Positions 23,660-30,467 of a stretch of 32,056 nucleotides of DNA are shown in pieces. Every line of letters starts with the position of its first letter. Position 1 is the stretch's first letter. The notes under the pieces are model-generated. The model saw only the letters and a list, made by a program, of their open reading frames with translations, was not told the DNA's origin and did not search any database. The DNA is from a virus: positions 1-32,056 of the IMG/VR virus record IMGVR_UViG_3300017756_000057. One strand, written 5' to 3'. The position numbers and the translations under genes are program-made.

Positions 23660-25229
23660 ATTCTTGATCGCTCTCTTGCCCTTTGACTGAAACCATTCGC
23701 CCGGTCTCAGCGTTATACGAGAGCTGACCCGATGAGCCAGTCGAACCATTAAACCTGTTCTTGAGGGTTTTAAGCTTTGCCATATTTTCTCCTGCCGATA
23801 CATTTCTCTGCAGGCTGACAACAATGTCAGACAGTTGCGCCACGCTGTGCGAGCCGCGTAGATGGGAAAGCGAGATGTCCATCGCACCATCCTCGTGACC
23901 TTTGTCACCAGTAGTCCTCCTGAGATGGCTAATAAGAATCAGACCGATTCTTGTTTCCTCGACAAAGCTTCTGAGCTTGGTCATTGATTCGTCCAGCATC
24001 TTTCTCTCGTCGTGTGCTGCGTTGCCCGACAGCAGAATCGACAAGTGATCAAGAATGATCCACTGAACATTTTTCGCTTTGACTAGGTATCTCATGTCCG
24101 CGATGATTGCATCGGGGTCACAACTACCAAAGCCGTCTCTCAGGAACACACGTCCTGATCCGACACTCTTATCAAAGGCATCTCTAAAAAGATCCTCATC
24201 AATGGAGTTGTCGAGGTGAAGAGGCTTGTTCGCCTCCACGGTCATGAGCCGTAGACCAGTTCGCTTTACGCTTTCTTCGAGAGCGATGTAGCCAACGTTG
24301 AACCCTTGCTGAACAAGGGACTGACACTGTTCACCACAAAAGGTGCTCTTGCCTCCACCGGTTGGGGCCGTGAGAAGAACAAGCTCCGAGAATCGAAGAC
24401 CACCAGTAACGGTATTGAGATCATCGACAAACCAATCAGCATCCCTGCCAACCGTTGGCGCACGTAAAGCATCAAAGAGGTCTCGTCCATCAATAATTTG
24501 TTTCGGCGTATATGGGGCTGCATTCCATATCGCCTGACGGATAGCCTCAGCATCACCGGCTTGAAGGGCTTCACTAGCGTCCTTATACCCAGCGAGGTGG
24601 GCGATCAGACATTTGTCAGGTGGAAAGAGAGAGGCGCATTTGATTGCTGCCTGCTGTCCGGCATCGTCTTGGTCATACATCAGAATTATCTGATCTGCCT
24701 CAAGACAGAACTTCAGGTTGTTTTGAAGATCCTTGTAGGCACCGGCAGCCCCACTAAAGATGGAGACCACCGGCCACTTGGGCCTGGCCTCCCAGATGGC
24801 GAGGGTGTCCATTTCGCCCTCTGAAATAACGAGAGTCTTTTTGTGACCTCCAAAGAGGTTCTGGCCGAACAGCCGTTTCTCAGCGTTCTTGCCAACCCAG
24901 CGGAAGTTCTTTTCCTTATCACGCTCTTTGTAGCCGACCACTTGGCCGGACTCAGCGGTGTAAGGGAAGCGTAATCGTGGCCCTTCAGCCACACGCACAT
25001 TGAACTTTTTGCAGGTGTCGAGAGAGATCTTGCGAGATCGAATCGCCCGATGCTCTCCTGTGTAGGAAAAACCCGCGTTGGTGGTTACGCGGGAATCATC
25101 AGCGGGTGTCAATTTTTCGCAGGAGTAACAGAACGAATGACCATCGCTGTAGATAGTCAAGGCATCGCTAGAGCCACAATCTGGACAGGCGATGTGTGAC
25201 TCAACGGGATAAGACTCCTCATCCCTCAT
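23640..25229 (-). CDS. DNA primase-helicase, T7 gp4-like
   Basis: A 529-residue bifunctional protein (T7 gp4A is 566). It starts with a zinc-binding primase domain (Cys15, Cys18, Cys34, Cys37). This is followed by a TOPRIM-like region with SEGEMD (Glu137) and the acidic MYDQDDAG motif (Asp186 to Asp189). The C-terminal RecA-like helicase has the Walker A motif APTGGGKST (288 to 296), the catalytic Glu319 in ALEES, the Walker B region WIILDH (Asp394) and an arginine-rich end. The tail is acidic and contains an EYEF motif, comparable to the gp4 tail that contacts the polymerase. Only one start is evident, so a separate helicase-only form as in T7 is not obvious. It is followed directly by the thioredoxin-fold gene. 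Confidence 0.96.
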   Translation of the reverse strand: MRDEESYPVESHIACPDCGSSDALTIYSDGHSFCYSCEKLTPADDSRVTTNAGFSYTGEHRAIRSRKISLDTCKKFNVRVAEGPRLRFPYTAESGQVVGYKERDKEKNFRWVGKNAEKRLFGQNLFGGHKKTLVISEGEMDTLAIWEARPKWPVVSIFSGAAGAYKDLQNNLKFCLEADQIILMYDQDDAGQQAAIKCASLFPPDKCLIAHLAGYKDASEALQAGDAEAIRQAIWNAAPYTPKQIIDGRDLFDALRAPTVGRDADWFVDDLNTVTGGLRFSELVLLTAPTGGGKSTFCGEQCQSLVQQGFNVGYIALEESVKRTGLRLMTVEANKPLHLDNSIDEDLFRDAFDKSVGSGRVFLRDGFGSCDPDAIIADMRYLVKAKNVQWIILDHLSILLSGNAAHDERKMLDESMTKLRSFVEETRIGLILISHLRRTTGDKGHEDGAMDISLSHLRGSHSVAQLSDIVVSLQRNVSAGENMAKLKTLKNRFNGSTGSSGQLSYNAETGRMVSVKGQESDQEYEFGIV

Positions 25230-25380
25230 TACTCAGCGTGTCAAAAACAACAGTCTCAAAGAAATTAAGCTCTTCGTCCATTGCGGGGAGGATGTCTTCT
25301 GTTGGGACACCCATATCAAGAAAGTGATTCACCAAAGATTTGGTGGCACGTCGGACATAGTCCTTGAAAGGATCAGTCAT
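25219..25380 (-). CDS. Unknown 53-residue protein between endonuclease I and primase-helicase
   Basis: The open frame extends to 25413, but the ATG at 25380 (MTDPFKDYVRR) gives a compact start overlapping the endonuclease stop by 8 bases, and I prefer it. The stop overlaps the primase-helicase start by 11 bases. The peptide is mainly helical with an acidic second half. In T7 this slot holds the gene 3.5 amidase, which also damps the phage RNA polymerase; this protein has no amidase motif and is far too short for one. No function is recognised. Confidence 0.65.
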   Translation of the reverse strand: MTDPFKDYVRRATKSLVNHFLDMGVPTEDILPAMDEELNFFETVVFDTLSNEG

Positions 25381-25726
25381 CGAACCAGTCGGGTGGAATG
25401 TTGGGCCAGACACATGCTTGGAACCCGTGTTTTTCTGCCCAGCTCACGTAGGTGTGCTTGGAGTTTTTAGAGAGTTTGTTGTCTCTCATAAACACGAATC
25501 GAATATCAAGGTCTGGATGTTGGTCCTTAATCGCTATATGCTTTCGTCGATCTGATGGCTTCAGAAAACCTTTGGTCTCTAAATAAATACCATTAGGAAG
25601 ACAAAAGTCTGGCGTATATGAGCAGGATAACTGGTAAGTAATTTTAGAGGGCTCATACAAATATGTATGGCCCTGTTTATCGAATGACTTTGCTACCTGC
25701 TCCTCAAATTTGGAGCGGAAGCGCAT
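25373..25726 (-). CDS. Endonuclease I, T7 gp3-like Holliday junction resolvase
   Basis: The 117-residue enzyme aligns easily with T7 endonuclease I (149 residues). SKFEEQVA holds the first catalytic Glu (8 or 9), SYTPDFCLPNGIYLETKG carries Asp40, Glu50 and Lys52, and DRRKHIAIKDQHPDLDIRFVF follows as in T7. It resolves branched DNA and helps break down host DNA. The basic C-terminal extension of T7 is missing, so the protein ends soon after the conserved core at the PPDWFDD tail. Its start overlaps the stop of the upstream small gene by one base (25726). Confidence 0.96.
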   Translation of the reverse strand: MRFRSKFEEQVAKSFDKQGHTYLYEPSKITYQLSCSYTPDFCLPNGIYLETKGFLKPSDRRKHIAIKDQHPDLDIRFVFMRDNKLSKNSKHTYVSWAEKHGFQACVWPNIPPDWFDD

Positions 25727-25917
25727 CAGTATTCATCCATGATTTTGGAAACGATCTCTTCGACAATCTCCGTGACAGCGCGTTGAATGTCATATTTGAA
25801 GTCGCTTTTGTCAGCCTTGTATTTGGTGACAATGATGGGAGGCAACTCAATATCGAGTGTGCCTTTCCAGATACCAGTGATCTCGTCCCGAGAGACAGTG
25901 AACTCGTGGTTAGCCAT
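25726..25917 (-). CDS. Unknown 63-residue protein after SSB
   Basis: The start overlaps the last base of the single-stranded DNA-binding protein gene and the stop overlaps the start of endonuclease I, so it is firmly embedded in the replication operon. The peptide begins with a beta-type half (EFTVSRDEITGIWKGTLDIE) and ends with an acidic helix (TEIVEEIVSKIMDEY). There are no cysteines and no membrane segment. I do not recognise the family. Location suggests an accessory replication or recombination role, but this is inference. Confidence 0.7.
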   Translation of the reverse strand: MANHEFTVSRDEITGIWKGTLDIELPPIIVTKYKADKSDFKYDIQRAVTEIVEEIVSKIMDEY

Positions 25918-26486
25918 TAGAAATCCTCGTAAGCTTCAGCGTTTGCGCCAACAGCGGCTTTTGGTGATGGTGATGCAGCTACAAACCCTGCAACAGGTTC
26001 CTTCGCAAACATCTCGACAATGTCTTCGGCAGACATTTCACCTGAGTCGCTTACGGCTCCAGCTACAAGTTCAATAACTTGAACGCCCAAAACCTTAATA
26101 GTCGTTCCAATAGCAGGTTTGGTGTACGGTTTTTGATCGCAGATGATGCGGACCTTGGTCCCTTTTCGGATTGATTCACGAGTAGGTTTGTCAAGAACTT
26201 GACCATCTGTGTCAACAAAGACAAGATCAGGGCGAGGGGTATCGCCGCCAAAGCTGTACTTGACGAGACCATCCTCATCCCATTTACGAGCGTTAATCGT
26301 CACTCGATTTGGGTGGGGAACTTTGCTTTTTGCCCAGTCGATTAGACCGTCATAGTCATGTTCGACTTGCTCAAGAACATCCGATGGGATCTTGAAGCTA
26401 AAGCACATGTTGTTGTACTTACCTCCCGGTTCACCGACATTGATGAATCCGTCGAGGGTGGTGTTAAAGGTGTAGCGATTAGCCAT
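25917..26486 (-). CDS. Single-stranded DNA-binding protein, T7 gp2.5-like
   Basis: A 189-residue protein between RNA polymerase and endonuclease I, as in T7 (gp2.5 is 232 residues). The OB-fold part includes GKYNNMCFSFKIP and KVRIICDQKPYTKPAIGTT strands. The C terminus becomes acidic and ends in EAYEDF with a terminal Phe. In T7 gp2.5 the acidic tail with its final Phe contacts the polymerase and primase-helicase, and the same ending here supports the call. The protein coats single-stranded DNA and promotes annealing during replication and recombination. Confidence 0.92.
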   Translation of the reverse strand: MANRYTFNTTLDGFINVGEPGGKYNNMCFSFKIPSDVLEQVEHDYDGLIDWAKSKVPHPNRVTINARKWDEDGLVKYSFGGDTPRPDLVFVDTDGQVLDKPTRESIRKGTKVRIICDQKPYTKPAIGTTIKVLGVQVIELVAGAVSDSGEMSAEDIVEMFAKEPVAGFVAASPSPKAAVGANAEAYEDF

Positions 26487-26492
26487 GAAAAA

Positions 26493-26621
26493 TTAGCGGC
26501 CTTGACCGCGTGTCTTTTTGCGTCCGTGGTTTGGCAGTGAGTGCCGGCCCTGCCCCTGTTTAGTTTTTTTGGGAGGACCGGGTTGCCACTGAACCTTGGA
26601 GAGTGATGTCCGAGATTTCAC
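26493..26621 (-). CDS. Small basic 42-residue protein between RNA polymerase and SSB
   Basis: This gene is easily missed because it is short and starts with GTG. The GTG at 26621 overlaps the last base of the RNA polymerase stop codon (TAGTG) and the frame ends six bases before the SSB start, so it fills the gap exactly. The peptide has a QWQPGPPKKTKQGQGRHS segment and a RKKTRGQGR ending, is strongly basic and has no hydrophobic stretch. I recall similar short basic peptides with PPKKT and RGQG segments in marine phages, but this cannot be checked here. An RNA- or DNA-binding role is plausible from composition alone. Confidence 0.7.
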   Translation of the reverse strand: MKSRTSLSKVQWQPGPPKKTKQGQGRHSLPNHGRKKTRGQGR

Positions 26622-28954
26622 TAACAGAAGAAATAAGGCGAGTCGTTCACCTCATCAACATCCAGATCTCCGACCATCAGATCGTCAGGTACTTCGACCC
26701 CGATCTGTTCTGCCCATTCTTTGAGGGGCTCGCCTTTATACATCTCGGCGTGATGCAGACGAATCTCCCGAGACAAAGCGTCCATGTCACATGACCTGGC
26801 CATCACACAATCGTGGATGGAAGTCCAGGGTTTATCCCAGCAGGAAAACGTGAACATGAGTAGGGCTGAGTCCCAGCTGTGTACCAGATTTGGCGACGAA
26901 GCTGAGCAGTGGTGGTTCACATCAACCTCACCGGGGCCTAGGTAGACACTGGCGGTGATGCGACCCACGCCCATGAGGTGGGTGTTGACTCGGCGGGTGA
27001 TTGGTTTCCGCAAGTCCTGACGGACAATGAAACCTGCAGGAGTGACCCACTGGAGATGCTCTGAGCCAGGCTTGTTCATATTTTGACGGACCACCTGTTT
27101 GATCCAGTTCATCACCTTGATAGGACCAGCAAAGACCTCAGGAATTGCGTGTTCGTAGATGGCAGTAGTGATCTCGGTAAGTAAACCTTTCTCACTCAAA
27201 TCTCTGCCTTGTTCTAACAACGCATCCCGAACATGGCCGCGGCTTGTGTGCCTACTAATCCCATATGGTAAGCACATAGTTGTTCTTTTGGTCACCTTGC
27301 GATTTAGCCAATCGCGGACCTCAGGACGTACATGTGCCTTTGCCTTTTCAGCAATGATCGCGTAGGCATCGACAGGCTTATCTGTCTTACAAACGTTGAC
27401 CAGGCTGGCTGCTGTCCGATCCATTGTCGCACTGCTGAGATGCTGTAGCCCTGAGGCGGTGGCATCTACCCCGATCATCAAACCCGACGTGGACTTGGTG
27501 CAAGCGAGACAACATTCAAACCATTCAAAGCAAGCCTGAAGAAAGCACCAGGGCTCATCAGCGTTTGCCCAGAGGTTCATGTTGCCAATGGGGTCAGTGG
27601 CGATTTCAGTGATGAGGTTGGGGTGAGATTCAGTCCATTCAATCCGTTCACTTAGCGTTGCTTTATCCAGCCCATAGCAGGTGGCAACGTGGAAGGCTAC
27701 CCAAAATCTATTAACGGGTCCTTCATCTGCAAAGAGATAGAGTGACTTTTCTGGGTCACATCCTTGCGGTGTAAGTGTGGGCTGAACGAAATAAATTCTT
27801 CCCCGGTAGTCGTAATTAGCGCAGAGCCATATACGAGGCTCGTCAATGAAACGTTTGGCGATATACATCACCTCAGTTGTCCTGACGTTCTCTCGTTCGA
27901 GCTGCGCGTTTCTGTCTTCAAGCTCCCGACGTTTGCGCTTGTACTCCCTGATCTCTTCTTCGGACGATGACTCGGTTAGATGATTGTGAATCTCTTTCCG
28001 CTCTTGTCTTTTGAATTTTCCGATCGAGATCATGTTGCGGAAGCAATGCTCCTGCACCTCGTACACACGCCTGTCGAGCTTGTAGGCGGTCTTCTGAAGA
28101 CGATTGACCATCTCCAGTGGCAGTTCCCCCTGCGGTAATGTGCAACCCCCGCGCACAAGCCTGTAGCCACGTTCAACGCCTGTTAGGTATCCACCAATGG
28201 ACTCATTTGTCCAATCAACAGGCTCATGAACCATTGGCCAAAGGCAGCTAGCAAGCTCCCTAGCCCGCTCCATGATTTGATCCTTGAGGTCAAGGAACTC
28301 ATTAGAGAAACGGACGATCGTGGCCCGTCTGCGCTTGCTTTCCTGAGCTGTCTGGGTGGAGAACCAACCCCGTGCCCTTTGGATGCACTCAATCAGCCAG
28401 GCACCCACCTCGTGGAGTGTGGTGGTTGACCACGTATCCCAGGCAATGCCTTTGTCATTGAATCCCTTGCGGAAGACCGTCAGTTTTTGACGGCTGCCCG
28501 TAGAAGCGTGAAACCTACCCTCGATGTTGTGAAACAGTTTTGGGTCCTGCTCCTGGTAGAAGCGCAGCCGTAGCTCGGACTGAACCGAGTGACCAACACG
28601 GGTGCAAAGCGTGATGTATGTCGGCCGCGACTCCTTACCCAACACATCCAGGCAGGTTTTCATTGCCAGTAGGGCAAGAACCTCTGGTTCACACTCCCCA
28701 ACACATGACCTGACAGCCGCGTAGTGCTTGCCTGCCCGACCGTTGCCGATCTGGGCTAGCCGCTCAGCGACCACGTCGGAGCACGCGGATAAATGCCCAT
28801 TGAGGGCGTGTTTACCCCACACCGCTGACGAGGCATAACTGCGTTGTTCGGCTCTCGTCGTTTTCGAATTAAGACGGGCGAGGGCCTCCTCTTTTTGCTC
28901 GACTGTTTCAAGGTGAAGCTGACGTGAGTACGGATCAACTTGTGTTTCGGTCAT
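26621..28954 (-). CDS. Single-subunit DNA-directed RNA polymerase, T7 gp1-like
   Basis: The 777-residue enzyme (T7: 883) transcribes the phage genes from phage promoters. Motif A is GVDATASGLQHLS with Asp497, and motif B is VTKRTTMCLPYG with Lys556 and Tyr564. The HSWDSALL segment and motif C (SIHDCVMA, Asp715) follow. These correspond to T7 Asp537, Lys631, Tyr639 and Asp812. The N-terminal region is shorter than in T7 but no motif is missing. The C terminus ends in PYFFC, whereas T7 ends in FAFA. The gene is preceded by a 52-residue acidic protein and a terminator, so it probably starts a new transcription unit downstream of the integrase region. Its target promoter cannot be proved here, but repeated motifs are listed separately. 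Confidence 0.97.
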   Translation of the reverse strand: MTETQVDPYSRQLHLETVEQKEEALARLNSKTTRAEQRSYASSAVWGKHALNGHLSACSDVVAERLAQIGNGRAGKHYAAVRSCVGECEPEVLALLAMKTCLDVLGKESRPTYITLCTRVGHSVQSELRLRFYQEQDPKLFHNIEGRFHASTGSRQKLTVFRKGFNDKGIAWDTWSTTTLHEVGAWLIECIQRARGWFSTQTAQESKRRRATIVRFSNEFLDLKDQIMERARELASCLWPMVHEPVDWTNESIGGYLTGVERGYRLVRGGCTLPQGELPLEMVNRLQKTAYKLDRRVYEVQEHCFRNMISIGKFKRQERKEIHNHLTESSSEEEIREYKRKRRELEDRNAQLERENVRTTEVMYIAKRFIDEPRIWLCANYDYRGRIYFVQPTLTPQGCDPEKSLYLFADEGPVNRFWVAFHVATCYGLDKATLSERIEWTESHPNLITEIATDPIGNMNLWANADEPWCFLQACFEWFECCLACTKSTSGLMIGVDATASGLQHLSSATMDRTAASLVNVCKTDKPVDAYAIIAEKAKAHVRPEVRDWLNRKVTKRTTMCLPYGISRHTSRGHVRDALLEQGRDLSEKGLLTEITTAIYEHAIPEVFAGPIKVMNWIKQVVRQNMNKPGSEHLQWVTPAGFIVRQDLRKPITRRVNTHLMGVGRITASVYLGPGEVDVNHHCSASSPNLVHSWDSALLMFTFSCWDKPWTSIHDCVMARSCDMDALSREIRLHHAEMYKGEPLKEWAEQIGVEVPDDLMVGDLDVDEVNDSPYFFC

Positions 28955-28987
28955 TTATTTGGAGGGTTGGTTGCGCGAGTAGATGAA

Positions 28988-29146
28988 CTAAACGTCGTAA
29001 AACTTGTCTTTTTCCCTGTAAAACAATTCTTCTATTTCTTCGTCGGCGATAAACGGCAACCGACCATGTGCGAGATAAAAGGAATAGTCTTCAGCAGACA
29101 ATTCGTCTATTTCTTCCTGAGTCAAATACCCATTAGATTCTGTCAT
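28988..29146 (-). CDS. Acidic 52-residue protein just before RNA polymerase
   Basis: A short gene whose ATG lies at 29146, 33 bases from the RNA polymerase start at its other end. The product has 15 Asp/Glu against 4 Lys/Arg. It seems to be built of two related halves, each with an EEI(D/E)EL element (near residues 11 and 36). No membrane segment or cysteine is present. Very acidic small early proteins in phages sometimes mimic DNA or bind host enzymes, but nothing here fixes the target. A copy of the repeated GTGGGAGTGA element and a terminator lie directly upstream, so it is probably the first gene of the RNA polymerase transcription unit. Confidence 0.75.
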   Translation of the reverse strand: MTESNGYLTQEEIDELSAEDYSFYLAHGRLPFIADEEIEELFYREKDKFYDV

Positions 29147-29161
29147 TACTCACTTGCAGAA

Positions 29162-29171
29162 GTGGGAGTGA
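29162..29171 (-). promoter_or_regulatory. Repeated element GTGGGAGTGA, copy 4 (upstream of the RNA polymerase unit)
   Basis: One of four identical 10-mers found only between 29162 and 32055. On the minus strand it reads TCACTCCCAC. It lies between a terminator (29184 to 29206) and the acidic protein gene, exactly where a promoter or operator for the polymerase unit would be expected. On the minus strand it continues TTCTGCAAGT, similar to copy 1. Confidence 0.55.
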
Positions 29172-29183
29172 AGCCCCCTATTG

Positions 29184-29206
29184 AAAAACCGGGCTTACGA
29201 CCCGGT
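29184..29206 (-). terminator. Rho-independent terminator upstream of the RNA polymerase unit
   Basis: On the minus strand ACCGGG pairs with CCCGGT around a seven-base loop and is followed by TTTTT (counting the last stem base). It would end transcripts coming through the integrase and the structured interval before the polymerase unit begins. Confidence 0.8.
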
Positions 29207-29413
29207 CGCTTGCATTGATGACAGGTGAGGCTAGTTAGAACCTGAATGTAATGAAACGAACAGGTTCCCTGGTCTACACAGGGTTTCATGATTTTGAAAG
29301 CGGTCATCAACATGACCGGGCAGGGCTTGCAGGCCCCCTTGGCTGGGGTGGTAGATCCGCGTAGTTCGACGGATAGCCCGTTCTAACGGGGCAATGTCAG
29401 GTGTCAACCCCAG
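29184..29413 (-). ncRNA. Candidate structured RNA between attP and the RNA polymerase unit
   Basis: This interval has no convincing gene but many perfect stems. An outer 7-bp helix (29343 to 29349 with 29407 to 29413) encloses two hairpins (29355 to 29359 with 29370 to 29374, and 29377 to 29381 with 29386 to 29390). Then come GGGC/GCCC (29323 to 29326 with 29333 to 29336) and CGGTCAT/ATGACCG with a four-base loop (29301 to 29318). Next are CCCTG/CAGGG (29267 to 29283) and AACCTG/CAGGTT (29239 to 29266), and finally the terminator stem. The terminator's T-run sets the likely strand. It could be a non-coding RNA, a long structured leader, or DNA sites for integrase or replication proteins. A minus-strand frame (29231 to 29509) stays open through it but starts inside the tRNA antisense. 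Confidence 0.5.
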
Positions 29414-29442
29414 CGCCCGTGTTGTATCGTTCACCCCGTCAC

Positions 29443-29524
29443 GCACCAGTGGCGGAATTGGTAGACGCGCATGTTTCAGGTACATGTGCCTTCGGGTGTG
29501 GGAGTTCAAGTCTCCCCTGGTGCA
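29443..29524 (+). tRNA. tRNA-Leu (anticodon CAG), complete
   Basis: The 82-base gene folds as a class II tRNA. The acceptor stem is GCACCAG with CTGGTGC, followed by discriminator A. The D-arm is around GGCGGAATTGGTAGACGC, and a 5-bp anticodon stem (CATGT/ACATG) has loop TTCAGGT with anticodon CAG at 29477 to 29479. There is a long variable arm (TGCCTTCGGGTGT) and a T-arm GGGAG/CTCCC with TTCAAGT. CCA is not encoded. It is the only gene on the plus strand and its 3' end lies 3 bases from the integrase stop codon. In T7-like cyanophages with an integrase, the attachment site is part of a host tRNA-Leu, so the gene probably serves for integration and may also support translation. Confidence 0.93.
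29470..29524. other. Probable phage attachment site (attP core) in the 3' half of tRNA-Leu
   Basis: Tyrosine integrases commonly recombine in the anticodon to 3'-end part of a tRNA, and the integrase gene ends 3 bases away. Phage genes lie on both sides, so this is an unrecombined attP. The exact core needs the host tRNA sequence. Confidence 0.5.
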
Positions 29525-29527
29525 TTG

Positions 29528-30451
29528 TCAGAGCTTGTTCATCGCTTGACGCATAGCGTCATCGGATGGCTTGCAATACCGCAGGGTCGTTTCGACTTGT
29601 TTGTGCCCCATTAGCTCCATGATCTGTCTCGGGTGTGTCACCTCACCGAGCCACGTAGCGAAGCTGTGCCGCAGGCTGTGCCACACGTAGTCCTCGTTAA
29701 AGCCCGCTTGTTTGCGGACCCTTTTGAAGGCCCCGTACAGCTGATCTTTGTTTGTCCAGTCGCGTCCGAACAGTGTTGCCTGGGGGTGTGACCTCTCGCA
29801 GCGGTTGCGGAGGAGGTCCTCAATCCTGTCCGTGATCGGAATGGAGCGGCAGTCCTTGCCCTTGGTCTTGAGGTGGGCTTTACCGCCGACCCAGACGCAT
29901 CGCATCATCCAATCAATATCGGAAACCTTCAGCTTTAGGAGTTCCCCTTGGCGGACCCCTGTGTAAGCTGAGAAAAGGAGAGCATCGGCTAGGTCCGGTC
30001 GATGGAATACGTCAACCGCCACGAATGCGAGCTGTTCGACTTCTTCCTTCCCGAAGAATGTGTACCGGTGCTCTCCCTCCTCACCCTTTTCAAACTTGGG
30101 TGGTTTCACATTGCACAGGCCTTGGTCCCGGCAGAAGTTGACCATCGTGGTCCCGGCACTGAGTACCCGGTTGAGTGTTGACTCAGACCACTCGGGGTGG
30201 TCGTCTTTCAACTCCTCTTTTTTCTGGGTCCACCACGCGCCCTTTTTGGCCCTGATTAAGGGAGTGGAGTAGCCAGCGACAGCCATCCAGTGATCCATGT
30301 TGATCTTGGATGTCTTTTCTGACGCCTTGCCATTCCACTTGTGCCGCCACGTATATCGGGCAGCTTCACCGAACGTTTCTATGTCGTCGATGTCATTGGT
30401 GGGAGTGACGGTATCTGCTGATACCTTCCGTTTTTTGGTGCTGGTAGGCAT
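29528..30451 (-). CDS. int: Site-specific integrase, tyrosine recombinase
   Basis: A 307-residue tyrosine recombinase with an N-terminal SAM-like core-binding domain (about 50 to 115) and a complete catalytic domain: Arg167 in YTGVRQGELL, a Lys in the KTKGKD turn (195 to 199), the HSLRHSF box (His258, Arg261), His283 in MGHKQ and the nucleophile Tyr292 in TTLRYCKP. No active-site residue is missing, so the enzyme should be functional. It lies next to a complete tRNA-Leu gene in the opposite orientation, the usual int-attP pair, which suggests the phage can integrate or once did. One copy of the repeated 10-mer lies inside its 5' part (30399 to 30408). Confidence 0.95.
   Translation of the reverse strand: MPTSTKKRKVSADTVTPTNDIDDIETFGEAARYTWRHKWNGKASEKTSKINMDHWMAVAGYSTPLIRAKKGAWWTQKKEELKDDHPEWSESTLNRVLSAGTTMVNFCRDQGLCNVKPPKFEKGEEGEHRYTFFGKEEVEQLAFVAVDVFHRPDLADALLFSAYTGVRQGELLKLKVSDIDWMMRCVWVGGKAHLKTKGKDCRSIPITDRIEDLLRNRCERSHPQATLFGRDWTNKDQLYGAFKRVRKQAGFNEDYVWHSLRHSFATWLGEVTHPRQIMELMGHKQVETTLRYCKPSDDAMRQAMNKL
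30399..30408 (-). promoter_or_regulatory. Repeated element GTGGGAGTGA, copy 3 (inside integrase gene)
   Basis: The third identical 10-mer lies in codons 15 to 18 of the integrase. It has the same orientation as the others. In this position it could act on transcription of the integrase itself or be a coincidence of coding. Confidence 0.4.
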
Positions 30452-30467
30452 TACGTGATTGTGAGTT

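Noticed and set aside
23660-23908. Upstream extension of the thioredoxin-fold frame
   Set aside because: It overlaps the helicase gene in another frame and reads as basic, non-protein-like sequence; the downstream ATG gives a compact thioredoxin-like protein.
29231-29509. Minus-strand frame of 92 codons through the structured interval
   Set aside because: Its start lies in the antisense of tRNA-Leu, the product has no recognisable features, and the DNA is dominated by inverted repeats, so a structured non-coding region is more likely. A shorter GTG-started version cannot be fully excluded.
29443-29524. Prophage end (attL or attR) at the tRNA
   Set aside because: Both sides of the tRNA carry phage genes in T7-like order and no host gene appears, so the site is an unrecombined attP.
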